A DNA stretch of 64,000 nt from Adhaeribacter rhizoryzae (GCF_008629685.1 NZ_VWSF01000003.1:346795-410794); one strand, 5' to 3'. Positions 17,252-25,752 are shown, counted from the stretch's first letter. Notes: generated by a model from the sequence alone, not told the origin. Made by a program: numbers and translations.

Positions 17252-18244
17252 TCAATTCAGAAACCAGCTGGTATTACCGCCATCCAGTGCCTGCTGTACC
17301 TGGATGGTGAACTCCAGTGCGTTCACCGACCTATCCAGGAACTGGTCAATGTAAGTAGACTTATTGGCTCCGGTAAACAGGTTGTACAAGCGCCAAAGGT
17401 TAATATTCCCGTCCGCTTGCCGGCAGAAGCTGCTATCCTTGTAGTAGTCATGGCACACCGCGTTCAGCTGCTGGTCACCATATAATAGCGATGGAATTTG
17501 CTTCTTCTCCTCCCCTGGTAAATAATGATACATCCGGCAGCGGCCTAATAGATGGGCAAACTGCTGTTCGGTAATGGCGTACTCCGATAAGGTCTGCATT
17601 TGCCGCAGGTGCCGGTGCTGGTCATAGTTATCTAACAACCGGTAAATACCTGACCTTAGTCCGCCTAAGTCCGTTACTTTTAAGTCCGCCAGGTAACCAT
17701 CCGTTCTAACACACAGATTGGTGCACACCAGGTTTTGAAAGCCAACGAAAAGCTTAAAGTGCTCCGCGGCTCCTTTCCTGTTGTAAAGGTTATCCTGGTT
17801 GTAAGCTTTAACCCCACCTACTAATAAGGTTAAGGTATTCCCATCAATGGTATCCATAATCGTGGGAATTTCCAAGCAGAACATCATGCGTTCGTAGTAG
17901 ATGGTGCGCTCCCATTCCTGCAGCTGGTTAGCTGGTTTGTCTTTGGCTTCGGGAATCCGGCCCTTGATGGGGTGAGATACCCGTATCTGTGGCGAGAGTA
18001 TCTCCTCTCCCCGGAACAGCTCCGTTACAATGTCATGGGTAGCGTTGATAAAATCCGCCTGGCTAATCAGGGGTTCATTGTCTTTGACGAACACCGGGAT
18101 GATGTGGTCTTGCCGGAGTTCCCGGTAGCTCATGCAAGTGGTATTCGCCTCGATAAAAGCACGAGAGCTGGATTGTTGGTCCAGCTCTCTATTTACATAC
18201 ATTTGGGCAGGTTGATTAATCCGGCTGAGGGTTGTTGTTTCCAT
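17252..18244 (-). CDS. DUF3871-family protein
   Basis: The 330-residue protein matches the layout of DUF3871, a family found on Bacteroidota mobile elements, with SHPIKGRIPEAKDKPANQL and CLEIPTIMDTIDGNTLTLLV characteristic of its central part. It has no signal peptide or membrane segment. Its start overlaps the end of the Sak4-like gene by 29 bases, so the two are probably translated together and may work together in DNA recombination or replication. The function is not established. Confidence 0.7.
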   Translation of the reverse strand: METTTLSRINQPAQMYVNRELDQQSSSRAFIEANTTCMSYRELRQDHIIPVFVKDNEPLISQADFINATHDIVTELFRGEEILSPQIRVSHPIKGRIPEAKDKPANQLQEWERTIYYERMMFCLEIPTIMDTIDGNTLTLLVGGVKAYNQDNLYNRKGAAEHFKLFVGFQNLVCTNLCVRTDGYLADLKVTDLGGLRSGIYRLLDNYDQHRHLRQMQTLSEYAITEQQFAHLLGRCRMYHYLPGEEKKQIPSLLYGDQQLNAVCHDYYKDSSFCRQADGNINLWRLYNLFTGANKSTYIDQFLDRSVNALEFTIQVQQALDGGNTSWFLN

Positions 18245-19130
18245 TTTGATTTAAGGTTTGGTTTAAAAGTTGATTGGTGAGTAAGGAGGATTGAATAATG
18301 AACTGTTTCTGCTGCTGGAATAAGTTGAGCAAGGTTTTCTTTTGCTCATTGGTGCAGCGGTGAAAGATTTGGGTCAGCTCGTTCAAACTGGTACACTGGC
18401 TTACCTGCTGCTGAATAGCTTCATCTTCCAGGATGGCTATGATAGGCTCTGATTCGGCTGCTTCGGCACTCTGGCACCAGGCTAGTATTTGCTTACCGGT
18501 TTCTACCGAAAGCTTTTGCTCGGGTTTGCCCTGAAACAAGCTGGTGCGGTCCTTAGAAGCGACCGCTTGGTTTTTCATGTCCAGGTCAAAAACTAAAGTA
18601 AACTCGTAATCCATACCGTCCCGCTGAATAGTTTTGAGGCCTACTTTCTCGGGTACCATTTTGCCGTTCTTATCGGTTAAGACATAGTCCTGCTTGGTGC
18701 GGGCGGTGGCAATGACATGACAAGGTGATTGGAGGATGGACTGCACAAACCTGTTGTGCCGGGGGGTGACTTTGCTCCAGTTGGTAAAGCTGTTTCCGGT
18801 TAAATTGGCGTGGTAATCGAGTAAGTATTCCCATTCAAAGGAGATGCCATCAATAACAATGACTTCCATGCCAGCATCCTGGCATAGCAATAAAGCTTCA
18901 ATGTACTTCTCCGGGGAGAACGGCTCTCCTAAGGTGAGCACGTTGTATTCGCCCAGTTGGTTATACAGGGAGGCCGAGCCGTGCTCGGTGTCAATGACAG
19001 CTACCCTGGTCCAGTTGGCACATAGCCCGAAAGAGACGAGTAAGGCACTGTAAGTTTTACCGGAACCAGATGGCCCTTGCAGACACAGGCGTATACGGGC
19101 CTGCGTTCGTTTTGCTTTTTGTAGTTGCAT
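18216..19130 (-). CDS. Sak4-like RecA-fold ATPase (phage-type recombinase)
   Basis: The 304-residue protein has a Walker A GPSGSGKT (19-26), a Walker B-like VIVIDG (about 91-96) and a conserved DTEHGSASLY, as in the AAA_24/Sak4 group of phage nucleotide-binding proteins. Sak4 proteins bind single-stranded DNA and promote annealing with the help of a partner. A glutamine/asparagine-rich tail follows after about residue 230. The gene overlaps the DUF3871 gene downstream, which suggests a partner relationship. Confidence 0.8.
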   Translation of the reverse strand: MQLQKAKRTQARIRLCLQGPSGSGKTYSALLVSFGLCANWTRVAVIDTEHGSASLYNQLGEYNVLTLGEPFSPEKYIEALLLCQDAGMEVIVIDGISFEWEYLLDYHANLTGNSFTNWSKVTPRHNRFVQSILQSPCHVIATARTKQDYVLTDKNGKMVPEKVGLKTIQRDGMDYEFTLVFDLDMKNQAVASKDRTSLFQGKPEQKLSVETGKQILAWCQSAEAAESEPIIAILEDEAIQQQVSQCTSLNELTQIFHRCTNEQKKTLLNLFQQQKQFIIQSSLLTNQLLNQTLNQNGNNNPQPD

Positions 19131-19382
19131 AAAGAGTTAAATTAAGTTGAGAAAAGAGGATAATCCAATACCAGCTACTGGTACTGTTAAGTGATTAGGT
19201 AAAGGCTGAACCGGCTTAATGATTCACTGCTTGCAGGTAGTCAATGACGCGCTAGGCTAGCTTTTCATAGAAAGGCAGCCATAACCTTGGAATAGATAAA
19301 GGAAAGTTGAAGGAGATAGAATAAATGACGAACTCTGCGGATGAGCCTGAAATCTCATAACAAGTTGCCTGAAAAAGAGCTT

Positions 19383-19414
19383 AAAGGTTTGCACCCGTAG
19401 GGGTGCAGACCTTT
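19383..19414 (-). terminator. Terminator hairpin after the 110-residue gene
   Basis: AAAGGTTTGCACCC and GGGGTGCAGACCTTT pair across a 3-nt loop and overlap the stop codon of the gene at 19413. CTCTTTTTC follows on the minus strand. Confidence 0.75.
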
Positions 19415-19745
19415 AGAGCTGAACAATATCACCGATGCCCTGCCAGGTGGGAACCTTTAGGGAGCGCGGTACACCATCCTTGGTGTAGTTCACGCAACGG
19501 GCATCCGGATTAGCGGTATCTAACGTGCATTTGTACTGGGTGTAAATAATGCCGCTGCCAGCATAAGCCAATGAGCTCAGGTCTTTGGGCGACATCTTCT
19601 CAATGTCCGCTTTGTTCCAGGGTTCCGGAGCAGGATACCTCTCGCCTTCCCGGATGCCCAAAGGCAGAATGCCCATTTTACTTTTCACTTCTTTAACTGC
19701 CTTGCGTTGTTCTTCGCTTAGGTTTACTTGAATTGCTCTTGCCAT
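19413..19745 (-). CDS. Hypothetical protein of the integrative element
   Basis: The 110-residue product begins MARAIQVNLSEEQRKAVKEV and is soluble by prediction. I do not recognise a family. It has two cysteines (YTQYKCTLD and DARCVNY). It lies alone between the helicase gene and the Sak4-like gene and has its own terminator, so it is probably a separate transcription unit. Confidence 0.6.
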   Translation of the reverse strand: MARAIQVNLSEEQRKAVKEVKSKMGILPLGIREGERYPAPEPWNKADIEKMSPKDLSSLAYAGSGIIYTQYKCTLDTANPDARCVNYTKDGVPRSLKVPTWQGIGDIVQL

Positions 19746-20273
19746 AACTTTAGTGTTGGTTAAGTTGAAACTGATTTTAAATTCCGACTTGGGTGGGGGG
19801 GTATGGCCAGGTTGGTTGGCCGTCTTGAAAAAATTTATAAATTTTTTTTCTTAGCACCATGGTAGGACTGGATAAAGAATACCCTATGAGCACAGAATTT
19901 TCCTGTTCATAGGGTTTAATTATATTACCTTTTTGAGTCGCTTGGATTTCATCCACAAGACCCAACTACGCATTTCTTTTTATATTCGAAAGCATCAGGG
20001 TACAGGCGGAAGCTCATTCCCCAGAATAGTTTACAAAAAGGGCTAACTGCACATTTTTATTTATTTCCAGAACCATTAGAATTTCTTGTTAGCCTGAAAA
20101 AGGTTAAAAAGGGTGAGTGTCGGACTACTGCCGCGTCGCCTGAGCCAGCATGAACTGTTAACGGTTTTGGTCGGCACACTAGATAAATTCCCGATTCAAA
20201 AGGGACTATGATAATGATGGTCTAGTTTAGAGGGTTAGTAGTTTAAAGTAGTTATAAAAAACTACCTCTTGGA
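19746..20273. other. Intergenic region beside the palindrome
   Basis: About 530 bp with no strong gene; a 62-codon reading frame on the minus strand (19777-19965) has nothing to support it. The right part has motifs echoing the palindrome: CTAGTTTAGAGGGTTAGTAG near 20222 and a small hairpin GTAGTT/AACTAC near 20250-20264. Given the adjoining primase-helicase genes this is a possible replication origin region, which is an inference. Confidence 0.45.
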
Positions 20274-20337
20274 CTAGTTTAGTGGTTTAGTGGTTTACCT
20301 GTATAAATACAGGTAAACCACTAAACCACTAAACTAG
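20274..20337. repeat. 64-bp near-perfect palindrome at the end of the helicase gene
   Basis: Arms 20274-20304 and 20307-20337 are perfect 31-bp inverted copies with only AA between them. Each arm starts CTAGTTTAGTGG and holds the octamer TTTAGTGG twice in tandem. The right arm overlaps the TAG stop of the helicase gene. As RNA it would make a very long hairpin; as DNA it could extrude a cruciform. Terminator, origin or protein binding site are all possible. Confidence 0.9.
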
Positions 20338-21824
20338 ACAGGTACTGGTTCAAGTTGGTAAAAGCAGCCCTTCGTTTTTTCCTTGCCCTGCTTGGAGATG
20401 TGCCCATTACTCTGGTACCAGGTTATGAATTCTTTGGCTTTATTATCCCCTAGGTTGAGCCTGCATATACGGGATGCGTGTTTAACCTGGGTTAGTAATT
20501 CATTATACTTCAAATGAGGATTTTCCCTAAATACCAATTCCAGTAGTTGTTTATGGGTTTCAACAGAAACTTCGCCGGGTTCCTTACTTTTGGCTAAATT
20601 CTGGCTGGAATCTGGCGAGGTACTTTTACCGGGTTTAAAAGCTTCATCCTCTTCTGAACTCATTAACTCTTTTGGGTCTGCAGGTACCGGTATTCCATTT
20701 TCATCTATCCCAAATGCAAATGGCTGAAAATCCATATCCCGGCACAATACCGGCTCAACAAGTGACACTTCATTTTTCTTGGTAATAGAAAGTACCGTTT
20801 CGGCTTTATTCTGCAGTTCGGTACCCAAGTGGCCTCTCGCATTGGTATCACCTTTATTCTGATGCAGAACACTCATAATATGGATGTCGCACTCTTCGGT
20901 CCACTTCAAAAATTTATTAGCAATCATAGAGGCCTGCTCTTCGTCATTGATGGAGCTTGTTAAATCCCGCACCCCATCAATGACTACTAAGCCTAGATTT
21001 TTGGTTTTATAAATAGCTGTTTCTATTATCTTTAATCTTTCCTTAATATCATACTTCCGTAAGTAAACCACCTGTAAATTTTCAGTTGCAGATTTAGCTG
21101 CCATTTTTAAAACTCTTTTCCCAGCTTTCTGCACATCATGCTTACCTTGTTCCGTATCGAAGTACAACACCTTTCTTTTATTAGCCGGCAAGCTTCCTTT
21201 AATTAGGCCCAGTACTGGTTCCGAGTTTAAACTTGCTGCTACCACTATGGACAGAAGAAAGGTTTTTCGGCTCTTGGGTTTGCCAATAAGTAGGGAAAAG
21301 TTACCTCTGGTACCAATAGTTGATTTAATTTGGCCTTGGACTACTTCGAGGCAGACGGGTGGTGGTGCCAGTTCTTCATTCAGGTCAATTGTTGCATCCT
21401 TGAGCAGCTTTAGATAATCTGGTTTAATTTCTTCATTCAGAAAAAATTCGTAATCCCCCTTAGCTGGGGGCTGTCCTACCATTTTTTCTTTTTCTTCCTT
21501 AACTTCAGGCTTCATGTTAACCCAGGCATCATCAGTCACCTTAACAAAGCTATCCCAAGTAATTCTTACCGGGTCAAAGTTTCTCAGGCAATCACTAAAT
21601 TGTGTATCGCTTTTCTCCTGGTTATAAGATGGGTTTAACTTGCTTGCGATATGAAAGATTTCTCGCCCGCTTTCGCCGTAATAGGCCAATGCCATACCTG
21701 CCCTATATATCCAATCGGGAAAATGTGGGGTAATAGCAATACCCCTTCGCTCCAGTGTGGTGAATGAGCTCCGAACAAATACCAATTGCTCCTCCTTACT
21801 ATATAAATGGTTGGCTGCTTTCAT
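20334..21824 (-). CDS. PriCT-2 plus RepA-like helicase/ATPase of the integrative element
   Basis: In this 496-residue protein residues 1-110 resemble a PriCT-2 domain (WIYRAGMALAYYGESGREIF, then QFSDCLRNFDPVRITWDSFV), which normally sits behind a primase. Residues 165-370 form a RecA-fold ATPase of the RepA/AAA_25 type with Walker A GKPKSRKT, DTEQGKHDV, Walker B LGLVVIDGVRDL and a sensor-like SVLHQNKG. A low-complexity linker leads to a C-terminal winged-helix-like part. It probably unwinds DNA during replication of the element. The primase half is a separate gene just upstream, 81 bp away. Confidence 0.78.
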   Translation of the reverse strand: MKAANHLYSKEEQLVFVRSSFTTLERRGIAITPHFPDWIYRAGMALAYYGESGREIFHIASKLNPSYNQEKSDTQFSDCLRNFDPVRITWDSFVKVTDDAWVNMKPEVKEEKEKMVGQPPAKGDYEFFLNEEIKPDYLKLLKDATIDLNEELAPPPVCLEVVQGQIKSTIGTRGNFSLLIGKPKSRKTFLLSIVVAASLNSEPVLGLIKGSLPANKRKVLYFDTEQGKHDVQKAGKRVLKMAAKSATENLQVVYLRKYDIKERLKIIETAIYKTKNLGLVVIDGVRDLTSSINDEEQASMIANKFLKWTEECDIHIMSVLHQNKGDTNARGHLGTELQNKAETVLSITKKNEVSLVEPVLCRDMDFQPFAFGIDENGIPVPADPKELMSSEEDEAFKPGKSTSPDSSQNLAKSKEPGEVSVETHKQLLELVFRENPHLKYNELLTQVKHASRICRLNLGDNKAKEFITWYQSNGHISKQGKEKTKGCFYQLEPVPV

Positions 21825-21905
21825 AATCGAAGATGGTAATTGTGCTCTTAATTTTTGTCTTTCTGAAAAAGCCAGAAAAACACCTTAATGGTTGGTTGCT
21901 ATTGC

Positions 21906-22736
21906 TCATGGTTGAAGGAAAAGAGGATTGATGTATACATTGGGATCATGCGGCAGATAACAGGCCCGGCTTACATGGAAGTACCTTGCATCAATTTTAA
22001 AAGGTGGTAGCCCATATATTTTTCTAAAGTAAGTGGCGTAGTGGTAATAAAATACTTTTTGGGAAAAGGAATGGATGTCCATTTCAAACAGCACCCTTAA
22101 CCCATCACCCTCTGGACTAATAAAGCTCATTACCGTAATGGGTAAGGCATTAAGACTAGTTCTTATATCATCCCGACGCTGGCCAAGCTGGTCAAAGTCA
22201 ATACAAATTAAGTCTGAGTGTTTAACCAGGTTTTGGTCGTGCCGTTTGGAGAAGGTTCCGGAGAAGGTTCCATAGCAGAGATTCTCTTTTTTGTATTGGA
22301 TTCTTTCCTTTTCATCCGTTATTGCTCTTAGGGCAGTTGTTACCGCTACGAATTTCTCACCTTTTATCATTTCCGCAAATTGCGCCAGGTTCAAGTCTTC
22401 CTGCTGACCTAGCCTGATACTAGAAGGATGATACAAAGTGCATTCCTTTTCAAATACTGATGGCCAGGGTTCCACGGGAGCGTTTTTCCCAGTTAAATAA
22501 TTTCTATAGCTGGTTAAAAGTGGATACCGGTGAACCGACCATTCTTTCCATTTACTGTGCTGGTGGGATACGCGCAGATACTGGTTTGCTAAATCAAGAG
22601 CCTGCTCCTCTCCAATTTTTGCGATTAAGTCATTTAATTTGAAAAGGCAATGTCTCTCGGCTTCCAAATGATAGTTTGTACTATTCGAATTGGATGTAAA
22701 ATTTGAATCTTGAAATGTATTATTTTTAATAGACAT
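21906..22736 (-). CDS. VirE_N/BT4734-like primase (AEP superfamily)
   Basis: The 276-residue protein contains the VirE_N signature TFSGTFSKRHDQNLVKHSDL followed by ICIDFDQL, the catalytic DxD pair (Asp 180, Asp 182) of the archaeo-eukaryotic primase fold. SPEGDGLRVLFEM and FKIDARYFHVSRACYLPHDP complete the palm. The first 110 residues are a helical extension. It should make primers for replication of the element together with the downstream PriCT/helicase protein, with which it shares an operon. The family assignment is good; polymerase activity is inferred. Confidence 0.78.
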   Translation of the reverse strand: MSIKNNTFQDSNFTSNSNSTNYHLEAERHCLFKLNDLIAKIGEEQALDLANQYLRVSHQHSKWKEWSVHRYPLLTSYRNYLTGKNAPVEPWPSVFEKECTLYHPSSIRLGQQEDLNLAQFAEMIKGEKFVAVTTALRAITDEKERIQYKKENLCYGTFSGTFSKRHDQNLVKHSDLICIDFDQLGQRRDDIRTSLNALPITVMSFISPEGDGLRVLFEMDIHSFSQKVFYYHYATYFRKIYGLPPFKIDARYFHVSRACYLPHDPNVYINPLFLQP

Positions 22737-23268
22737 GTTTTCCAGCCATTTGCTGTAAAATGATTGTTTTAGCTTTATTTAATGTAACAAGATTTAATTT
22801 TAACCAATCACCCTAGCCTTTGGGATATATACCTTTGCTCCTACATGAAATAGAAGAAATCTCCGCAACTGCCGTTGCAGGCATAAAATCCAGTGAGCAC
22901 TTGTAAATTGAAAGACCTAATCAGCAGGTCCGCTGTGGTTCAGGTATTATGCTAGGGTGCAACGGTTGAACAGAGAAATATTCCTATTCAATTGAGTATA
23001 CATTTATCCAAATAACTACCTGATTTAGTATAGAAGGTCTATTTTTAGGTTAAGGTTAAGGCTTACAAAACAGACATAGGGGATCTAAACATGGTCTTAA
23101 ACGCCTTTTTCTGATAAGCTGCTATAAGTAGTTCTATTGAAAAATTACTGAACCTTTAATATTTTTCCGACCTATATGGAACAAGGTGAGGCAAGGAAGG
23201 CTGACATGAAAAAGGTGTATTCCTCTTCTTTGACTTCATTAAATAAAATCTCTGGAGAGTTATTATGC
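22737..23268. other. Intergenic region upstream of the primase gene
   Basis: About 530 bp of AT-rich DNA between the HTH gene and the primase gene. I see no gene and no clear repeat. It must hold the promoter of the primase-helicase operon. Confidence 0.45.
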
Positions 23269-23619
23269 TTAAACATTTTTAGCTCCTTTCTTTTTCCTGG
23301 CAGACCTAGCTAATGCTAATTCAATAAGGCTAGTTTCGTTTTTGTCAATTGTTTTAGATTCAATCCAATCAAGCAATTGAAGGCGGGAAAATATGAGTTT
23401 TCTACCAAAGGTTTTAAAAGGTACTTGTTTTAAAGATGTGCTTTTATAAAATTGGGATCTACTTAATGGGAATCCTTGTTCGTTTACAAATTTCAAAGCT
23501 TCCTTAAAATCAAGATGGTCTGGTCGAGGGGGTTTGGCTGGCCTGAAGTCTTGTAATCGGCTGATTTCTTCCCTAATCAACCGAGATAATTGTTCAGCTG
23601 AAGTTACTATAATTTCCAT
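23269..23619 (-). CDS. Small helix-turn-helix (excisionase-like) protein
   Basis: The 116-residue protein has a central winged-HTH of the HTH_17 type: FKEALKFVNEQGFPLSRSQF followed by VPFKTFGRKLIFSRLQLLDW, where the second part is the typical wing and DNA contact. Such proteins on integrative elements act as excision factors or as regulators of the replication genes downstream. It lies between the integrase unit and the primase. Confidence 0.7.
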   Translation of the reverse strand: MEIIVTSAEQLSRLIREEISRLQDFRPAKPPRPDHLDFKEALKFVNEQGFPLSRSQFYKSTSLKQVPFKTFGRKLIFSRLQLLDWIESKTIDKNETSLIELALARSARKKKGAKNV

Positions 23620-23775
23620 AATCTACTTTGTTAATTTTTTACAAAGGTCAGAATGGAACATGTGGGAAATCTTGTGGGTTGCTGAAAAATTACAAAATAT
23701 AAGATATTGATTTCAAGGGTGTTGATACAAAAAAACAAAATAGTTTGTGGGTAGTATGTGGGTTTACTTTCTATT

Positions 23776-24297
23776 TTATTTCAAAAGTTTATCTATCTTA
23801 GCCATTAACTTTTTATGTTTAGAATTGGAGGAATTTATTCGATTAGGTATTATATTATCAAAGTTACTGGCTGCTCCACCTCCACGCTCCAATAAGGGTT
23901 TAATGGATTTTTCTTGTGTTCTATCTGTCTGTGAAACATTATACATTTTCCATAGTAATGCACAAAAATCGTTGATTTTTCCTTTTAAAATTTCATATGA
24001 AATTTCATCACTATTATTCATGTCAAATAAGGTACAAAAGTTTGGAAATGCAATACACTTCCATAGCTTGCCATCAAACTCTTGGTAGATTTTTATTAAA
24101 GTTGGTAATGGTAATAAATAGTCCGGCTCTGTCAGATTTGGGATTTTTTTATTTCCATATAAGCCATTCTCCTCCGTGGCATCATATTCACCATAAACCT
24201 TGTAGATTGTAGATTTACATTCTTTCTCAACAAAGGAGATATTCCGTAAGCGTTTATAAATACGTGTATATTTTCTTAAATTATTTAATTCTTGCAT
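23776..24297 (-). CDS. Unknown protein co-transcribed with the integrase
   Basis: The 173-residue protein is soluble by prediction and I do not recognise it. It has two tryptophan/cysteine-bearing stretches (GKLWKCIAFPNFCTLFDM and FCALLWKMYNVSQ) and a low-complexity loop LERGGGAASNFD. It starts 5 bases after the integrase stop, so both come from the same message. Position suggests a role in control of integration, exclusion or defence; this is not shown by the sequence. Confidence 0.65.
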   Translation of the reverse strand: MQELNNLRKYTRIYKRLRNISFVEKECKSTIYKVYGEYDATEENGLYGNKKIPNLTEPDYLLPLPTLIKIYQEFDGKLWKCIAFPNFCTLFDMNNSDEISYEILKGKINDFCALLWKMYNVSQTDRTQEKSIKPLLERGGGAASNFDNIIPNRINSSNSKHKKLMAKIDKLLK

Positions 24298-24302
24298 TAG
24301 TT

Positions 24303-25571
24303 TTAAAAGTTAATTAATAAGGCTGCATTTTTCATCCGTTCTTCCTGCTCAAAAGATGCAAGGTAGTTTTCAGTTGTTTTAAGGTCATTATGGCCTAGGC
24401 TCTCTGATATAAAGGCTATTTTAGCACCTGATCGTTTTAATACACTGGCGTAACTATGACGTGCCGTGTAGGTACTAATGTTGCCAATTCCTAGGCGCTC
24501 TCCTAACCATTTCATTTTGTCATTAATAAGATGGGTAATATTTTTTATAACCCTTCTTTCGTCTAATGGTGTTTCATTACCTTTCAGAAATGGAAAAATA
24601 AAGTTCTCTGGTGCTTGTGTCTGATTTCCCCACCTTTTAATAATAACCTGCATTTCAAAGGTTAAAGTAGCTTGGATTAATTTTTTCTTTTTAGCCTTGG
24701 CTAAAGTCTTTTGTCGGTAAAAACATACTTCGCCATTCTGGATATTAGAAAATCTAAGCTTACAAATATCTGTTATGTTCGCACCGTTGCAGAGGTAAGA
24801 GAAAAACCACAAATCCCGGCACATAGCCAAACTGTCAGTTTCGCAGGTGTAATTGAAAATCAGGGAGATTTGATTAATGGTTAGTGCTATGTTCCGGCCT
24901 TCGTGTTGCGGTATCTCATATTTACCTTTTCCAAATGGGTGACTGGATGCTTTTACAAGTCCAGAAGCTTTACCTTCATTTATTATTACTTGTAAAGCCC
25001 GCATGTACATAGAAATGGTGGTATAGCTTTTACCTTCTGTTAATAAGTGCTGCTCGTATTTTTTAAGCCAATCTACAGTAACCCGTGTAAATTCAATGTT
25101 GTTGCCGGCAAAAAGTTCAATACTTCGCAAGGTGTATTTATACCAATCCGATGTACTTACTTTACCTTTTTCGCTCAAATCTTCAACTCTGGCCCTGAAG
25201 GTAATGTTGATCGTATTACCTGTAGCTTTACCTAGCCATACATTTAAAGTATCGAGAGAGAAATTGTCATTTTTAAGCAGTTCTTTTATAATCTCCTTTA
25301 TTCTTTCTACCATGATTTGCACAAAGCTTTTTATTTCAGTAAAAGCTTTACTTTTTGCATCTGGTAGCTTTTTCCAACCCTCTTTCGATATATATTTTCC
25401 AGTAGGATAATACCTCGAATCTCTTTTAAAAGTAACGCGAATTCTTATTGGATATAAGCCGTCCCCATTGGCTCGGCGTCCATCTATTCCCGCAGATAAG
25501 GTTACACCTCCTTCTGAAAAATTAAGCATAATATTATCCTGTATTTTTAGAGCAGTATTGTTCGCAATCAA
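24303..25571 (-). CDS. Tyrosine-type site-specific integrase
   Basis: The 422-residue protein has an arm-binding domain, a core-binding SAM-like domain (about 120-215) and a catalytic domain. The box-II motif TARHSYASVLKRSG (His and Arg), the second HxxH-like SLGHNDLKTTENYL and the nucleophile Tyr in that segment are clear. At the place where most relatives have the first catalytic Arg (G-x-R-F-x-D) it reads GANITDI, that is Asn. Bacteroidota integrases with a changed first Arg are known, IntDOT being one. The gene points away from the tRNA-Ala attachment site 133 bp upstream, the usual layout of an integrative element. Confidence 0.9.
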   Translation of the reverse strand: MIANNTALKIQDNIMLNFSEGGVTLSAGIDGRRANGDGLYPIRIRVTFKRDSRYYPTGKYISKEGWKKLPDAKSKAFTEIKSFVQIMVERIKEIIKELLKNDNFSLDTLNVWLGKATGNTINITFRARVEDLSEKGKVSTSDWYKYTLRSIELFAGNNIEFTRVTVDWLKKYEQHLLTEGKSYTTISMYMRALQVIINEGKASGLVKASSHPFGKGKYEIPQHEGRNIALTINQISLIFNYTCETDSLAMCRDLWFFSYLCNGANITDICKLRFSNIQNGEVCFYRQKTLAKAKKKKLIQATLTFEMQVIIKRWGNQTQAPENFIFPFLKGNETPLDERRVIKNITHLINDKMKWLGERLGIGNISTYTARHSYASVLKRSGAKIAFISESLGHNDLKTTENYLASFEQEERMKNAALLINF

Positions 25572-25703
25572 TTCGCAAACAAAAGTATAAAATAATAGTG
25601 AATAAAAGAAACAAGATAAAAAGAAAAAACAGCCTTAAAAGGGTTTAAAGGCTCATTTATAGATGAGCTGAAAAAGATAACAAATTAATAAAATATAAAT
25701 ATT

Positions 25704-25749
25704 TTGCATGGCATGCAAGAGGTCATCGGTTCGACTCCGATATTCTCCA
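25704..25749 (+). other. tRNA-Ala(GGC) 3' fragment: attachment site
   Basis: The sequence from TTGC through the anticodon loop ATGGCAT (anticodon GGC at 25710-25712), variable loop AGGTC, T arm ATCGG-TTCGACT-CCGAT and acceptor strand ATTCTCCA is the 3' part of tRNA-Ala. The 5' part (D arm and acceptor strand) is missing; AT-rich integrase-side DNA stands in its place. CCA is not encoded. This is the junction left when an element integrates into the tRNA 3' end; the restored whole gene should be at the far end of the island. Confidence 0.85.
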
Positions 25750-25752
25750 CTT

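Larger units (their letters stand above)
16718..25749 (-). mobile_element. Replication/integration module of an integrative element in tRNA-Ala
   Basis: All genes from 16718 to 25571 lie on the minus strand: tyrosine integrase at the right edge, an unknown gene, a small HTH protein, a VirE_N-type primase, a PriCT/helicase protein, a small protein, a Sak4-like ATPase, a DUF3871 protein and a RadC-like protein. The right limit is the tRNA-Ala fragment ending at 25749. I see no second copy of it to the left, so the element probably continues beyond base 1, with IS elements and cargo inside. No conjugation (tra) genes are visible, so it could be a mobilisable or phage-related element. Confidence 0.6.

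Noticed and set aside
16718-18244. A toxin-antitoxin or restriction system in the integrative element
   Set aside because: RadC-like and DUF3871 proteins have no toxin or nuclease motifs of such systems; no defence genes were recognised.
19777-19965. 62-codon minus-strand frame in the spacer before the palindrome
   Set aside because: No recognisable motif, T- and A-rich end, and no operon context.
20274-20337. CRISPR-like repeats (TTTAGTGG units)
   Set aside because: Units are adjacent without spacers and arranged as a palindrome; no cas genes.
25704-25749. Complete tRNA-Ala gene
   Set aside because: Only the anticodon arm, T arm and 3' acceptor strand are present; no D arm or 5' acceptor strand can be found upstream.
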